Source of the DNA: Ascidiaceihabitans sp029251465 | GTDB lineage: Bacteria > Pseudomonadota > Alphaproteobacteria > Rhodobacterales > Rhodobacteraceae | Direction: 5' to 3' | Length of the DNA stretch: 46,851 nt | Assembly (NCBI RefSeq): GCF_042932805.1 | Contig: NZ_CP170637.1 | Location: 1 to 46,851, forward strand | In this document: positions 1-7,784 of the stretch, piece by piece | Layout of the letters: every line of letters starts with the position of its first letter | How positions within the stretch are numbered: position 1 is the first letter of the stretch | The notes under the pieces: generated by a model | Told to the model about the DNA's origin: nothing | Databases searched by the model: none | The model's input: the letters and a program-made list of their open reading frames with translations, nothing else | Program-made: the position numbers and the translations under genes

Positions 1-112
1 TAAACAACCGCCTAGCGAAATGATAGTTTTGCAACTTTATTAGCATAACAACAATTATGCGTAGGCTGAAATTATTCGATGAAATGCTGCTCATCCTTGC
101 CAGCTGCCAGTC

Positions 113-991
113 TTATAGAACCTTGAATATAATTGTCGGCAAAGCCACACCTTCGGTTGCGCCTGACAATTCGATCTTGCCTTCGCCGTTCAAATTAACG
201 GTTTGGCGTCGAATGAAATGGCTGTTGTCCATGCCAAAACTTAGCGAGCATCCGCCGGCGCTGCGATCTGCAAATTCGACCAGCCCGCCCCGCACTGTGA
301 CCGTGGCATGAACGCGCGAAATCCACGGTTCTGATAGAACAAGGTCGCACTCTAGTGACCGTCCAATTTTGATCTCGTCCCCTTCGCACAAGCTGTGCGA
401 CCATCCCGGAAAATTCAGATATCCCAAGATAGTTTTTTCTGGTTTGGCTGGACCAGAACCGCCACGTCTGGGAGGCACGGAAATGAATGTCATGTCGCCG
501 AAATTCTCAATCATTAGCGACGAAACAAGCGTTGGTTCAACGGTTCCACGCAACGCGATTTCACCCATGTGGCGCAGATCCATTGACTGGACGGGCGACA
601 GGCGATCTGTCAGGTCACTGCTGATCAGCGCCTCGTTCGACTTTGCATGGCTGGAAAGACGTGCGGCAATATTCAGCGCCCCGCCGAACAGTTCCTCGCC
701 CCGCCACAAGACCTGACCCCAGTGGATTCCAGCGTGCACAGACACTGTATCGGCTTCATTCTGGCTGAGAATATCGCGTGCAGTTGCAACCGCGATATCC
801 GGATTAGAAAACAGGCACAGAACGTCATCGCCTTTCGAACGCACAAATTCACCGCCGTTTTCCGTGGCTATCCTTTGCATGCGCTCGACACACTGAAACA
901 CCCGTCGGCTTGCTTCTTCATCACCGTGGCGTTCATAAAGCAGGGTGCTGCCGGACACGTCGGCCATGAGGATTGCCCGCTCTACGTTCAT
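113..991 (-). CDS. Class III adenylate/guanylate cyclase fused to a C-terminal FHA domain
   Basis: Predicted cytoplasmic nucleotide cyclase that makes cAMP or cGMP, joined to a phosphothreonine-binding FHA domain. The N-terminal half (about residues 5-160) is a cyclase homology domain: ADVSGST gives metal ligand D11, KGDDV gives D55, and NIAAR gives the transition-state pair N107/R111. After a short linker the FHA domain (about 187-290) shows GRS at 210-212 and SRVH at 225-228. There is no signal peptide or membrane segment. It lies alone on the minus strand, and its link to the T6SS further on is inferred from the FHA domain, since T6SS control in this locus uses threonine phosphorylation. 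Substrate choice (ATP or GTP) cannot be told by eye. The domain calls are firm; the role is open. Confidence 0.85.
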   Translation of the reverse strand: MNVERAILMADVSGSTLLYERHGDEEASRRVFQCVERMQRIATENGGEFVRSKGDDVLCLFSNPDIAVATARDILSQNEADTVSVHAGIHWGQVLWRGEELFGGALNIAARLSSHAKSNEALISSDLTDRLSPVQSMDLRHMGEIALRGTVEPTLVSSLMIENFGDMTFISVPPRRGGSGPAKPEKTILGYLNFPGWSHSLCEGDEIKIGRSLECDLVLSEPWISRVHATVTVRGGLVEFADRSAGGCSLSFGMDNSHFIRRQTVNLNGEGKIELSGATEGVALPTIIFKVL

Positions 992-1115
992 CGATAAATC
1001 CCTTTTTCAAAAGCACGTTCAGGTCGGCCAGCATTCAGATCAAATTTTTCCAAATACAGTAACGTGTTAACCGTGGTCGCATAATTCTGGATTAACGACA
1101 CTTTGTAAACGCGCC

Positions 1116-1745
1116 CTAGCTTTCAAAAGCAAGCCTTGGAGCCTGAGAAACAGTTGCAGGCAGCCCCCCTGACTGTCCAAACACTGCGTCCGTTGATGCA
1201 TTGGGCGCCAACAAACGAACCATGGATGTTTGATAGTTCCATGCTTGGTGAATGTAGATTTGTCGTGCTGACGTGCCGCCGCTCAGCTTGACCGGCTTAA
1301 GCGTTCGGGCATAGCCGTCGGAATTGGCTGGTGCCCCCGGCCCGTAACAGGCCCAAAGCGGTTCTTTCAGACGCACTGCATTTACGTACGACAGTTGGCT
1401 TGAACTGCCACCGTACCATTCTTGTAGCAGCGCCAGTGTGCCATGCAGCGCAGATTTCCCCTGTGCCCGACTGGCGACCAAAAGGCTGCCATCAACACCG
1501 AAGTGACCGCAAATGCGACGGTATTCATAAGGCGTGAACCACCACGTTCCAAAGTCACCGGGATGATCACCGGCTTTTTCGACGGGCTTATGTAACCTCA
1601 GCAAGACTGCATTCATCGGCAGCAATTGAACCTGAAGCCGGTCGATGCCTCCGCCTCTGTGGCCTGATCCGTCAAAACCCATTGCCGCCAATTTGACGTC
1701 CTGGTTTGGTTGTCCATTTGGATAGTCCGCATCATTGATCGCCAT
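1116..1745 (-). CDS. Hypothetical protein, candidate effector-type protein
   Basis: No family is recognised. It is a 209-residue soluble protein without signal peptide or membrane segment. Visible patterns are a central GDFGTWWFTPYEYRR stretch (about residues 64-78), a VRLKEPLWACYG stretch (about 123-134) and ARQIYIHQAW (about 160-169). The same order of elements (LP-start strand, GDF...WW, EP-aromatic-G, Q-aromatic-YI) occurs in the divergent neighbour that starts at 2058, which suggests the two are distant relatives. The strand-rich pattern ending in Q-x-YI is loosely like ADP-ribosyltransferase-fold toxins, but catalytic residues cannot be assigned. An AGGTG ribosome site lies just before the ATG. 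It could be an effector of the nearby T6SS; that is inference. Confidence 0.6.
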   Translation of the reverse strand: MAINDADYPNGQPNQDVKLAAMGFDGSGHRGGGIDRLQVQLLPMNAVLLRLHKPVEKAGDHPGDFGTWWFTPYEYRRICGHFGVDGSLLVASRAQGKSALHGTLALLQEWYGGSSSQLSYVNAVRLKEPLWACYGPGAPANSDGYARTLKPVKLSGGTSARQIYIHQAWNYQTSMVRLLAPNASTDAVFGQSGGLPATVSQAPRLAFES

Positions 1746-2057
1746 ATCGCACCTATGTGTTGCAGAGTTTCACCCTAGATCATCACCCTCTTTGCCACAA
1801 ATGCCAAAGGGGGATAGGCGCGCTCACCTCTTGAACTCTAAACTTCGCGATAAACGTGTGCGAGTCCACGAAAAATTCGCTATTACCGATGCAAGCATGC
1901 GGATTGCTTGACAAAATATGACCAAAGCATAGTGAAGAAGTATAAGAAAGCTTCATAGTCAAACGGTTCTCAAGCGCGTTCCAGCCTTGTGTTGTAAAAA
2001 ACTTAGCAAAAACAACAAGAAATTATGCCAAACACACAGTTAATTTAGGAGACTTCA
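1746..2057. promoter_or_regulatory. Divergent intergenic region, candidate promoters
   Basis: This 312-base AT-rich gap separates two divergent genes and must hold promoters for both. On the plus strand a TTGACA box lies at 1908-1913, but the bases 16-18 downstream (TAGTGA/AGTGAA) are a poor -10. A clear ribosome site, AGGAG at 2047-2051, stands six bases before the ATG at 2058. No further gene, tRNA or strong hairpin was seen. Confidence 0.4.
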
Positions 2058-2612
2058 ATGCCCTTAAACGAAGAACTAGACTGGGGAAGCGTTGGCGCAA
2101 TTGTCACCGACAGCGCCTCTGGAACCACGGTTGCAAATGCATTCCAGCTGATGTTTGGCATGCCGTCCAAAGATCTTTTGCCCAAAGGCATGAAAATCTA
2201 CAAATTCAACAGCTATCCAAGTATCAGCCCAAGTGACCCGCCCCCCGGCGACTTTGTAATGAGCCCATGGTGGACTGCCTCCCTGCCCTACAAACACGAC
2301 GGCGGTTTGGTCCAAAAACTAAAAATGGCAGAAGCAAATGGTGTTTCAGCGCGCGAATGGGGCCGCCTGACCTCTGCAATCAAAGAAGACTGGAGCACGC
2401 TGGCTTATCTTCTTGAAATCGAACTGGCCGAGCCTGTCTATGGATGGTTTGGCGGGTTCAAAGGGATGTCGCGCAAAGGCGGCGGCGCAAGCAAACGGGA
2501 CGCCGCGGTTGAAGGCTCTGGTAAAACCGGTCTGCCAGGTGGTGGTACGCAGTTTTACATTCCAAACCTGCCCTACAGCGCAATCGCCTCCCATACGATC
2601 AAGCCATTATAA
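2058..2612 (+). CDS. Hypothetical protein, relative of the divergent neighbour; candidate effector
   Basis: Not assigned to a family. It is a 184-residue soluble protein with no export signal. It contains KIYKFNSYP (about residues 45-53), GDFVMSPWW (about 64-72), an ELAEPVYGWFGG stretch (about 121-132), a Gly/Lys-rich loop, and TQFYIPNLP near the C-terminus. This order parallels the protein encoded at 1116-1745. The pattern of an early K-Y-K strand, a middle S-P-W-W strand and a late Q-x-YIP strand recalls ADP-ribosyltransferase-like toxin folds, but the match is by eye and weak. The start is supported by AGGAG six bases upstream. It is followed by a strong GC-rich hairpin and a convergent gene. 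No immunity gene is evident next to it. Confidence 0.65.
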   Translation: MPLNEELDWGSVGAIVTDSASGTTVANAFQLMFGMPSKDLLPKGMKIYKFNSYPSISPSDPPPGDFVMSPWWTASLPYKHDGGLVQKLKMAEANGVSAREWGRLTSAIKEDWSTLAYLLEIELAEPVYGWFGGFKGMSRKGGGASKRDAAVEGSGKTGLPGGGTQFYIPNLPYSAIASHTIKPL

Positions 2613-2616
2613 GCAA

Positions 2617-2651
2617 GCGCGCGCGCGCTCGACACTCCGTGTGCGAGCGCG
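2617..2651. terminator. GC-rich hairpin between convergent genes
   Basis: An alternating GC tract of twelve bases (2617-2628) runs into an inverted repeat: CGCGCTCG at 2624-2631 pairs with CGAGCGCG at 2644-2651, continued by ACAC/GTGT around a TCC loop with one bulged G. It lies in the 46-base gap between two converging genes, so it probably ends transcription from one or both sides. There is no clear T-run on either strand, so intrinsic termination is uncertain. Confidence 0.45.
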
Positions 2652-2658
2652 TATTCCG

Positions 2659-3825
2659 CTAAACTTCTTGACCCAAGCGTTCCATCGCATGCGCCAAAGG
2701 CATGGCCACAACACCGCCCTGCCCCGGCACCTCATGCACGCCGGCATTTACCAAAATACGTTCGTGTGCGCCCAACTCTTCGGACGCGATGTGAAAGCCG
2801 CGCCCGACTTTCGGGCTTGTCGTGCGCTTAATCTCGATCGCCCAAAGCGTCCCGTTTGGAAGTTTAAGCAGCAGATCAATCTCAGCCCCCGCCGAAGAAC
2901 GATAAAAACTCGCCTCGGTTCCGCGCGGGGCTGCAGCAATCAGGTTCTCGATACAATAGCCTTCCCAACTGCCACCAATCACCGGATGCCCCAGCAGACT
3001 TTCCGTTGTCTCTAGCCCCAAAAGCGCATGAACCAACCCGGAATCGCGAATATAAACCTTTGGCGATTTTACCAATCGCTTGCCCGCATTTACGTGCCAA
3101 GGTGGCAAACGCCGCACCAACATCAGATCAACCAAAAGGTCCAGATATCGCCCAACCGTTTGACCTGACACACCGAGGCCCGCGGCCAGTTTGGCAGCAT
3201 TTAGCAGACCGCCTTGGGTATGGGCCAACATCGTCCAGAACCGCCGGAGGGCTTCGGCCGGAATACGCAGACCAAATGCGGGAATGTCCCGTTCGACATA
3301 GGTCCGAATAAAATCTTCACGCCACTGCATGCTGGTGCTGTCATCGCGCGCCAAAAAGCTGTCAGGAAACCCGCCGCGCAACCAAAGCTTGGACATCTCC
3401 TCGTGCCCAACTTCGCTTTGCGTAAACGGCGTTAGTTCGTGGTAACTGACACGCCCAGCCAAGGATTCAGCGCTTTGATGTAGCAACGTGTTTGAAGCAG
3501 AGCCAAGCAGCAGGAACTGACCTGTCCGGTGCCCGTTGCGACGCCGCCGGTCAATCTGCCCGCGCAACGACCCGAACAAGTCCGGCATCAGCTGAACCTC
3601 GTCGATGACAACCAAGCGTCCCATTTGCGCGTCGAGATATAGATCGGGCTCTTCAAGGATCTGTCTGTCAGCGCGCCGTTCCATATCTAAATAGACCGCA
3701 TCGCGTTGATCAACGATGTCTTGCGCCAGTGTCGTTTTACCAACCTGACGTGGCCCTAACAGAACAACACCCGCTTGATTTTCAAGCGCGGTTTCAATTT
3801 TGAGCTGATGTAGACGATGTACCAT
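2659..3825 (-). CDS. AAA ATPase with C-terminal DUF4143-type domain
   Basis: Belongs to the common family of bacterial and archaeal ATP-binding proteins with an AAA domain followed by a DUF4143 domain; its cellular role is not established. Counting from the longest frame (GTG at 3843), Walker A is GPRQVGKT at residues 30-37 and Walker B LVVIDEVQ at 77-84, followed by a LLGSAS sensor-like strand near 152. The C-terminal half has the family pattern YVERDIP and a nuclease-like ID-x-EIKR strand (AEIDLLL ... WAIEIKR). The ATG at 3825 is preferred because family members start close to the R-x-L motif; GTG codons at 3843 and 3840 are alternatives. It is divergent from repA and probably not part of the replication module. 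It is a frequent passenger of mobile regions. Confidence 0.85.
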   Translation of the reverse strand: MVHRLHQLKIETALENQAGVVLLGPRQVGKTTLAQDIVDQRDAVYLDMERRADRQILEEPDLYLDAQMGRLVVIDEVQLMPDLFGSLRGQIDRRRRNGHRTGQFLLLGSASNTLLHQSAESLAGRVSYHELTPFTQSEVGHEEMSKLWLRGGFPDSFLARDDSTSMQWREDFIRTYVERDIPAFGLRIPAEALRRFWTMLAHTQGGLLNAAKLAAGLGVSGQTVGRYLDLLVDLMLVRRLPPWHVNAGKRLVKSPKVYIRDSGLVHALLGLETTESLLGHPVIGGSWEGYCIENLIAAAPRGTEASFYRSSAGAEIDLLLKLPNGTLWAIEIKRTTSPKVGRGFHIASEELGAHERILVNAGVHEVPGQGGVVAMPLAHAMERLGQEV

Positions 3826-3938
3826 ACCTTGCAAATACACCACCTAATGGAAGATTTACAAGGTTAATTTGAGAATTTAAAACCCCCGAACGCCATGTTC
3901 CACACAAACAAGCTGGCGAACCAAAGCTAAAACCGCCT

Positions 3939-4003
3939 CAGTTACAGGGCTCCGCATTTTTTATAACCCAAAGTCACAGGGCTTAGACATTACCCAAAAT
4001 CAC
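3939..4003 (+). repeat. Imperfect direct repeats upstream of repA
   Basis: GTTACAGGGCT at 3941-3951 recurs as GTCACAGGGCT at 3973-3983, and ACCCAAAGTCAC at 3966-3977 recurs as ACCCAAAATCAC at 3992-4003. They lie in the repA upstream region. RepA/RepB proteins of repABC plasmids control the operon from this side, so these could be operator repeats. Function is unproven and the repeats are few. Confidence 0.35.
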
Positions 4004-4093
4004 GAATCAGTTGCGCAGACCGCCATATTTGTTCTAAGAAACGTTATATAAAGCGTAATCGAAAAAAAGCGTTACTAGAAAAGCGGTGAAAAA

Positions 4094-5278
4094 ATGCCAT
4101 CCGAGCAGGGGCACTTCAATATAAATACCCGTATTCGCGAGAATGCGGAAGACCTAAGTGCGGCTCTCGAAAGCCACATGTTAAAGGTATTCGCCCCCGA
4201 TGCCCGCAAGGCGCTTCGCACCTTTAGCGCGGGTGAAGCCGCTGAAATACTTGGTATCTCAACAAGCTTCCTGCGCAAAATGCATTTTGACGAAAAGATC
4301 CCAGATGTAGAGGCAACATCTGGCGGAAGAAGGCTCTATTCCGCCGAAAACCTCCTAGAAATCCGCAAAATCCTTGAGGTCTCGGCCAAGACCAAAGGCA
4401 GTTACATGCGCGGCAGGCGTGAAGGCGACAAAGTGCAGGTGCTGTCGTTCCTGAACTTTAAGGGCGGTTCCGGCAAAACGACCAGTTCCATCCACGCCGC
4501 ACAGCGCCTCGCCCTACGCGGATATCGCGTGTTAGCGGTGGATATTGACCCACAAGCGTCTCTAACAACGCTGTTTGGGTATCGTCCAGAGATGGATTTC
4601 CTCGAATCCGGTACGATTTACGATGCCATTCGATACGATGACCCCCTGCCCTTTTCCCAGATCATCCAAAAGACGTTTTTCACCGGGATAGATTTGGCGC
4701 CGGGCGGTTTATTGTTGCAGGAATTCGAGCACGAAACACCTCAGGCGCTACGAAACAACATCCAACCGCCATTTTACGCCCGCATGGCTGCCGCCTTGCA
4801 AGAGGTTGAAGACAACTACGACGTCATCATCTTCGATTGCCCGCCGCAGCTTGGGTATTTGACCATGTCAGCGCTGTGCGCGTCGACCGGTGTGTTGATC
4901 ACAATTGTGCCCAACATGCTGGATGTTGCGTCCATGTCCCAATTCCTACAAATGAGCGCGGATTTGCTGGATGTCGTCTCTAACGCAGGCGCAGACATGC
5001 AATTCGACTTCTTGCGGTTCCTGATAAACCGCTATGAACCCAACGACGGGCCACAACAACAAGTGGTCGCGTTCCTGCGCCAATTGTTTAGTGACGAGGT
5101 GATGATTGCGCCAATGCTGAAATCGACGGCGATTTCGGATGCAGGTTTGACCCAACAAACCATCTACGAAGTAGAACGGGCGCAATTCCACCGCAACACC
5201 TACGACCGGGCGCTTGATTCACTCAATCTGGTCAGCGATGAAATCGAGATGCTCCTTCAAAAAGCATGGGGACGTTAA
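4094..5278 (+). CDS. repA: Plasmid partitioning protein RepA (ParA-type ATPase)
   Basis: First gene of a repABC operon. RepA is the ParA-like ATPase that segregates the replicon together with RepB and represses the operon. An N-terminal helix-turn-helix region (about residues 43-64, SAGEAAEILGISTSFLRKM) precedes the deviant Walker A motif KGGSGKTT at 123-130; VLAVDIDPQAS (about 145-155) and VIIFDCPPQLG (about 247-257) are the further ParA motifs. The length of 394 residues is normal for RepA. The stop codon is directly followed by the repB ATG. The family is certain; the incompatibility group cannot be decided without a tree. Confidence 0.97.
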   Translation: MPSEQGHFNINTRIRENAEDLSAALESHMLKVFAPDARKALRTFSAGEAAEILGISTSFLRKMHFDEKIPDVEATSGGRRLYSAENLLEIRKILEVSAKTKGSYMRGRREGDKVQVLSFLNFKGGSGKTTSSIHAAQRLALRGYRVLAVDIDPQASLTTLFGYRPEMDFLESGTIYDAIRYDDPLPFSQIIQKTFFTGIDLAPGGLLLQEFEHETPQALRNNIQPPFYARMAAALQEVEDNYDVIIFDCPPQLGYLTMSALCASTGVLITIVPNMLDVASMSQFLQMSADLLDVVSNAGADMQFDFLRFLINRYEPNDGPQQQVVAFLRQLFSDEVMIAPMLKSTAISDAGLTQQTIYEVERAQFHRNTYDRALDSLNLVSDEIEMLLQKAWGR

Positions 5279-6247
5279 ATGGCACGCAAAGGCATTCTAT
5301 CCACGGACATATCAAAACCTAACCGCAATCGGACGGCTGACAATCCGGCCCCGACCCCGCCGCGTGGGGCGGTTGGCGCATTGCAATCCTCGCTTTCCAA
5401 GCTGCAAGAAAACGCAGTGCAGGATATTGATGCAAAGCTGATTGATGACGCCGGTGTCGAAGACCGCCTAGGCCTTGATTCCCACGCCCAGACCCAACTG
5501 CGCGAAAGCCTAAAGACTTACGGCCAACAAGTGCCGGTGCTTTTGCGCCCACATCCCACCCAAACCGGCCGGTACGAGATCGTTTATGGGCGGCGGCGCC
5601 TTAAGGCTCTCAAGGACCTTGGGCTACCTGTCAAAGCGATGATCCGTCAGCTGGATGACCACGATCTGATCATGGCACAGGGTCAAGAGAACACCGCGCG
5701 CCAGGATCTTAGCTTTATTGAGCGGGCGTCTTTCGCCGCACAGCTGGATCAGATGGACTATGAACGCCAAACCATAGCTGCGGCTTTGTCCGTGGATTTA
5801 CCCATGGTGTCCCGTCTTCTCAAGGTCGGGGCCGCGTTCCCCCTGCCCTTCTTGCGGGCCATCGGGTCAGCGCCGGGCATTGGCCGGGATCGTTGGATCG
5901 CCCTTGCCAAAGCTCTTGAAGTTGACGGCGCGCGTGGTCGCGCCAGTGCATTTATGAACACGCCAAGCTTTACGCCGCTGAATTCGGATGCGCGCTTTGA
6001 GGCGGTGTATGATCGGGCCACACAAGCACAGAATGCCAAAAAGAACACGCCGGCCAAAACAAAACCCCGCACCCTGCGCACCGCTGAGGGCAAGGCCCTA
6101 GCCGATATCAAGAGCAGCCCACGCGGCGTTACATTGAACATTCCTGCCCGCACAGCGGACGGGTTCGACACATGGATCAACGAAAACGCCGAGGCGTTGT
6201 TGGTAGACCTTCACGACCAGTGGAAAAAACGGTCGGAAGACAATTGA
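5279..6247 (+). CDS. repB: Plasmid partitioning protein RepB (ParB-type)
   Basis: Second gene of the repABC operon, starting on the base after the repA stop. RepB is the centromere-binding ParB homologue. The ParB N-terminal boxes are visible as YGRRRLKALKDLG (about residues 103-115) and QGQENTARQDLSFIERA (about 134-150), followed by a helix-turn-helix region (about 168-185). The 322-residue length is typical. Its likely binding site is the 26-bp palindrome just after repC. The lysine-rich stretch near 245-255 is an ordinary linker. Confidence 0.96.
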   Translation: MARKGILSTDISKPNRNRTADNPAPTPPRGAVGALQSSLSKLQENAVQDIDAKLIDDAGVEDRLGLDSHAQTQLRESLKTYGQQVPVLLRPHPTQTGRYEIVYGRRRLKALKDLGLPVKAMIRQLDDHDLIMAQGQENTARQDLSFIERASFAAQLDQMDYERQTIAAALSVDLPMVSRLLKVGAAFPLPFLRAIGSAPGIGRDRWIALAKALEVDGARGRASAFMNTPSFTPLNSDARFEAVYDRATQAQNAKKNTPAKTKPRTLRTAEGKALADIKSSPRGVTLNIPARTADGFDTWINENAEALLVDLHDQWKKRSEDN

Positions 6248-6287
6248 GGAAGTAGCAAAAGGAAAGGCACGACACACAGACAAGCAT

Positions 6288-6320
6288 AAAAAAAGCCCCC
6301 CAGAATAAATTCCGGAAGGC
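6288..6320 (-). terminator. ctRNA intrinsic terminator
   Basis: On the minus strand GCCTTCCGG (6320 to 6312), loop AATTTATT, CTGGGGGGC (6303 to 6295), then seven T (6294 to 6288). All nine stem positions pair when G-U pairs are allowed. Confidence 0.85.
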
Positions 6321-6337
6321 CATTCTCGATCTTTGCA
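6288..6337 (-). ncRNA. repABC antisense RNA (ctRNA, incompatibility factor inc-alpha)
   Basis: The repB-repC gap of repABC replicons encodes a small antisense RNA that lowers repC expression and sets copy number and incompatibility. Here the minus strand carries TTGACA, a 17-base spacer and TTATCT (6344-6372), giving a start near 6337. A terminator at 6288-6320 follows: a nine-pair stem (GCCTTCCGG with CTGGGGGGC, including G-U pairs) and seven T. The predicted RNA is about 50 bases. On the repC mRNA strand a C(TTCG)G-capped stem at 6373-6392 lies 31 bases upstream of repC and may be the structure switched by the antisense RNA. The 5' end is estimated, not mapped. Confidence 0.85.
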
Positions 6338-6343
6338 CCTTTG

Positions 6344-6372
6344 AGATAATCCCCAACCGGTAACACTGTCAA
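6344..6372 (-). promoter_or_regulatory. ctRNA promoter
   Basis: Read on the minus strand: -35 TTGACA (6372 to 6367), 17-base spacer, -10 TTATCT (6349 to 6344). The -35 box is a perfect match to the sigma-70 consensus and the spacing is ideal, as expected for a constitutive, strong antisense RNA promoter. Confidence 0.85.
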
Positions 6373-6423
6373 CTCTGCACTTCGGCGTGGAGCACGGCTT
6401 TTGTTGTCTTTCGTGACATTATT

Positions 6424-7506
6424 ATGAAACATGCGACCCAAGCACAGTTTGGGCGGCCGGTAGCGGCTGTCCTAACCCCAAGCGATCCTGACACCAGTAT
6501 GATCGACAAATGGGAGGCCCTAAAAACACTGAGTGAGGCGGCTCAGGATTTTGGTGTTACCCATCGCACGCTTTCGGTTCTCAAGGTCTTGATGACCTTC
6601 CTACCTGAGCGCTTGATCCGTCCGGAACATCGCAGCGCCATCGTTTTTCCATCAAACAAAACCCTAAGCGAGCGGTTGAACGGCATGCCTGACAGTACAT
6701 TGCGGCGGCATTTGGCGACGCTGGTGTCTGCCGGAATTGTCAGCCGTCACGACAGCGCCAATCGTAAACGCTTTGCCAGATACAGCGGACATGGGGTGCG
6801 TAACGCCTTTGGGTTTGATCTGTCGCCACTGGCACGTCGCTACGACGAAATACGCGCCCGGGCTGATGTCGAAAACCAACGCAGAGAAACATTGCAATCC
6901 TTGCGCGCCCAAGTCGCCCAGCTGCGCCAACAACTGCTTTTTGCAATCGGACCTTGTTCGCTCACCGAAGAGGCATTTGCGCTGCTGCGTCGCCAGCCAG
7001 TTGCCGCCACATTGAATGACATCATGACGCGTTTGACCGACCGGTTAGAGCAAGAAGAAACCGTGGAAATGAACACCAATGACGTTCAAAATGAGCGGCA
7101 CATAGAGTATGAAATTATAACTTACTCTGTTTCCAAAACTGTCGATCTCGCTTTGAAAGAGCAAGACGCAAATGAACCAGCCCAACAAACACGCAGTTGC
7201 AATACGCTGTCTTTGGAAAAGGCCCTTAGAAGGTTAATGGCTTTCACAGAGTATTTTCCAGAACCGATAAGGCACTGGAATGATCTGATCACAGTTGCTG
7301 ACAAACTTACCCGGATGATGGGGATCGAAGCATCTGTCTTTAAGGAATCTATTGATGCGATGGGGGCAAAATATGCGGCCATCGCCGTTCTGTCGATTCT
7401 GGAACGATTCAACGATATCGAGAACCCTGGCGGATATCTAAGGCGTTTGAACCAATCAGCCAAAGTAGGCCGATTTAACATTCAATCTATGCTGCCTGTT
7501 GGGTGA
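6424..7506 (+). CDS. repC: Replication initiator RepC
   Basis: Third gene of the repABC module; RepC binds the origin, which in this plasmid family lies inside repC itself, and starts replication. The N-terminal part (about residues 30-150) is the winged-helix replication domain with the family pattern TLSERLNGMPDSTLRRHLATLVSAGIV. A coiled-coil segment (about 140-180) leads to a separate C-terminal domain (about 255-360, ending in FNIQSMLPVG). The 360-residue length is a little short for RepC but complete. No good ribosome site precedes the ATG, in line with control by RNA structure and ctRNA. An AT-rich stretch around 7100-7135 is the likely origin core. Confidence 0.95.
   Translation: MKHATQAQFGRPVAAVLTPSDPDTSMIDKWEALKTLSEAAQDFGVTHRTLSVLKVLMTFLPERLIRPEHRSAIVFPSNKTLSERLNGMPDSTLRRHLATLVSAGIVSRHDSANRKRFARYSGHGVRNAFGFDLSPLARRYDEIRARADVENQRRETLQSLRAQVAQLRQQLLFAIGPCSLTEEAFALLRRQPVAATLNDIMTRLTDRLEQEETVEMNTNDVQNERHIEYEIITYSVSKTVDLALKEQDANEPAQQTRSCNTLSLEKALRRLMAFTEYFPEPIRHWNDLITVADKLTRMMGIEASVFKESIDAMGAKYAAIAVLSILERFNDIENPGGYLRRLNQSAKVGRFNIQSMLPVG
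7100..7135. other. Candidate replication origin (oriV) within repC
   Basis: In studied repABC plasmids the origin is inside the repC coding sequence, at an AT-rich segment. Around 7100-7135 the gene has its most AT-rich stretch (ATAGAGTATGAAATTATAAC and following), located between the two RepC domains. This is inference from the family and base composition. Confidence 0.5.
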
Positions 7507-7511
7507 AAGCG

Positions 7512-7537
7512 TTCAGATTGTCAGCTGACAATCTGAA
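7512..7537. promoter_or_regulatory. parS-like centromere palindrome
   Basis: A perfect 26-bp palindrome starts six bases after the repC stop codon; its centre is GTCAGCTGAC and its arms are TTCAGATT/AATCTGAA. RepABC replicons have palindromic parS sites bound by RepB, often just outside repC or repA. No second exact copy was noticed elsewhere in the window. Confidence 0.8.
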
Positions 7538-7784
7538 AAACCGTTTTGTTTCAATACGATGCTGGGTTACAATCCTCGCATTTAGTTGAAAAACCACTCA
7601 AAGTGGGCTCTTTACTGGGTTTCGCACGGTTACAGAAATACCACGGACCGTGACAAACCAGATTTCATAGGTGACCCATGACAGCCCTGACTGTAATAAT
7701 TTTGTGAAAAGCCGTTAAAGTTTACATAACGCCGATAAGCCACCCAATTTCCAAGACCTGTTTTACGCATTTAGGTATGAAAAT

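Noticed and set aside
43..60. Terminator for the cyclase gene at the window edge
   Set aside because: GCATAA and TTATGC form only a six-pair AT-rich stem with no T-run on the minus strand.
7594..7606. Terminator after repC
   Set aside because: The CCACT/AGTGG stem has five pairs, a three-base loop and only a short CTCTTT after it; too weak to call.
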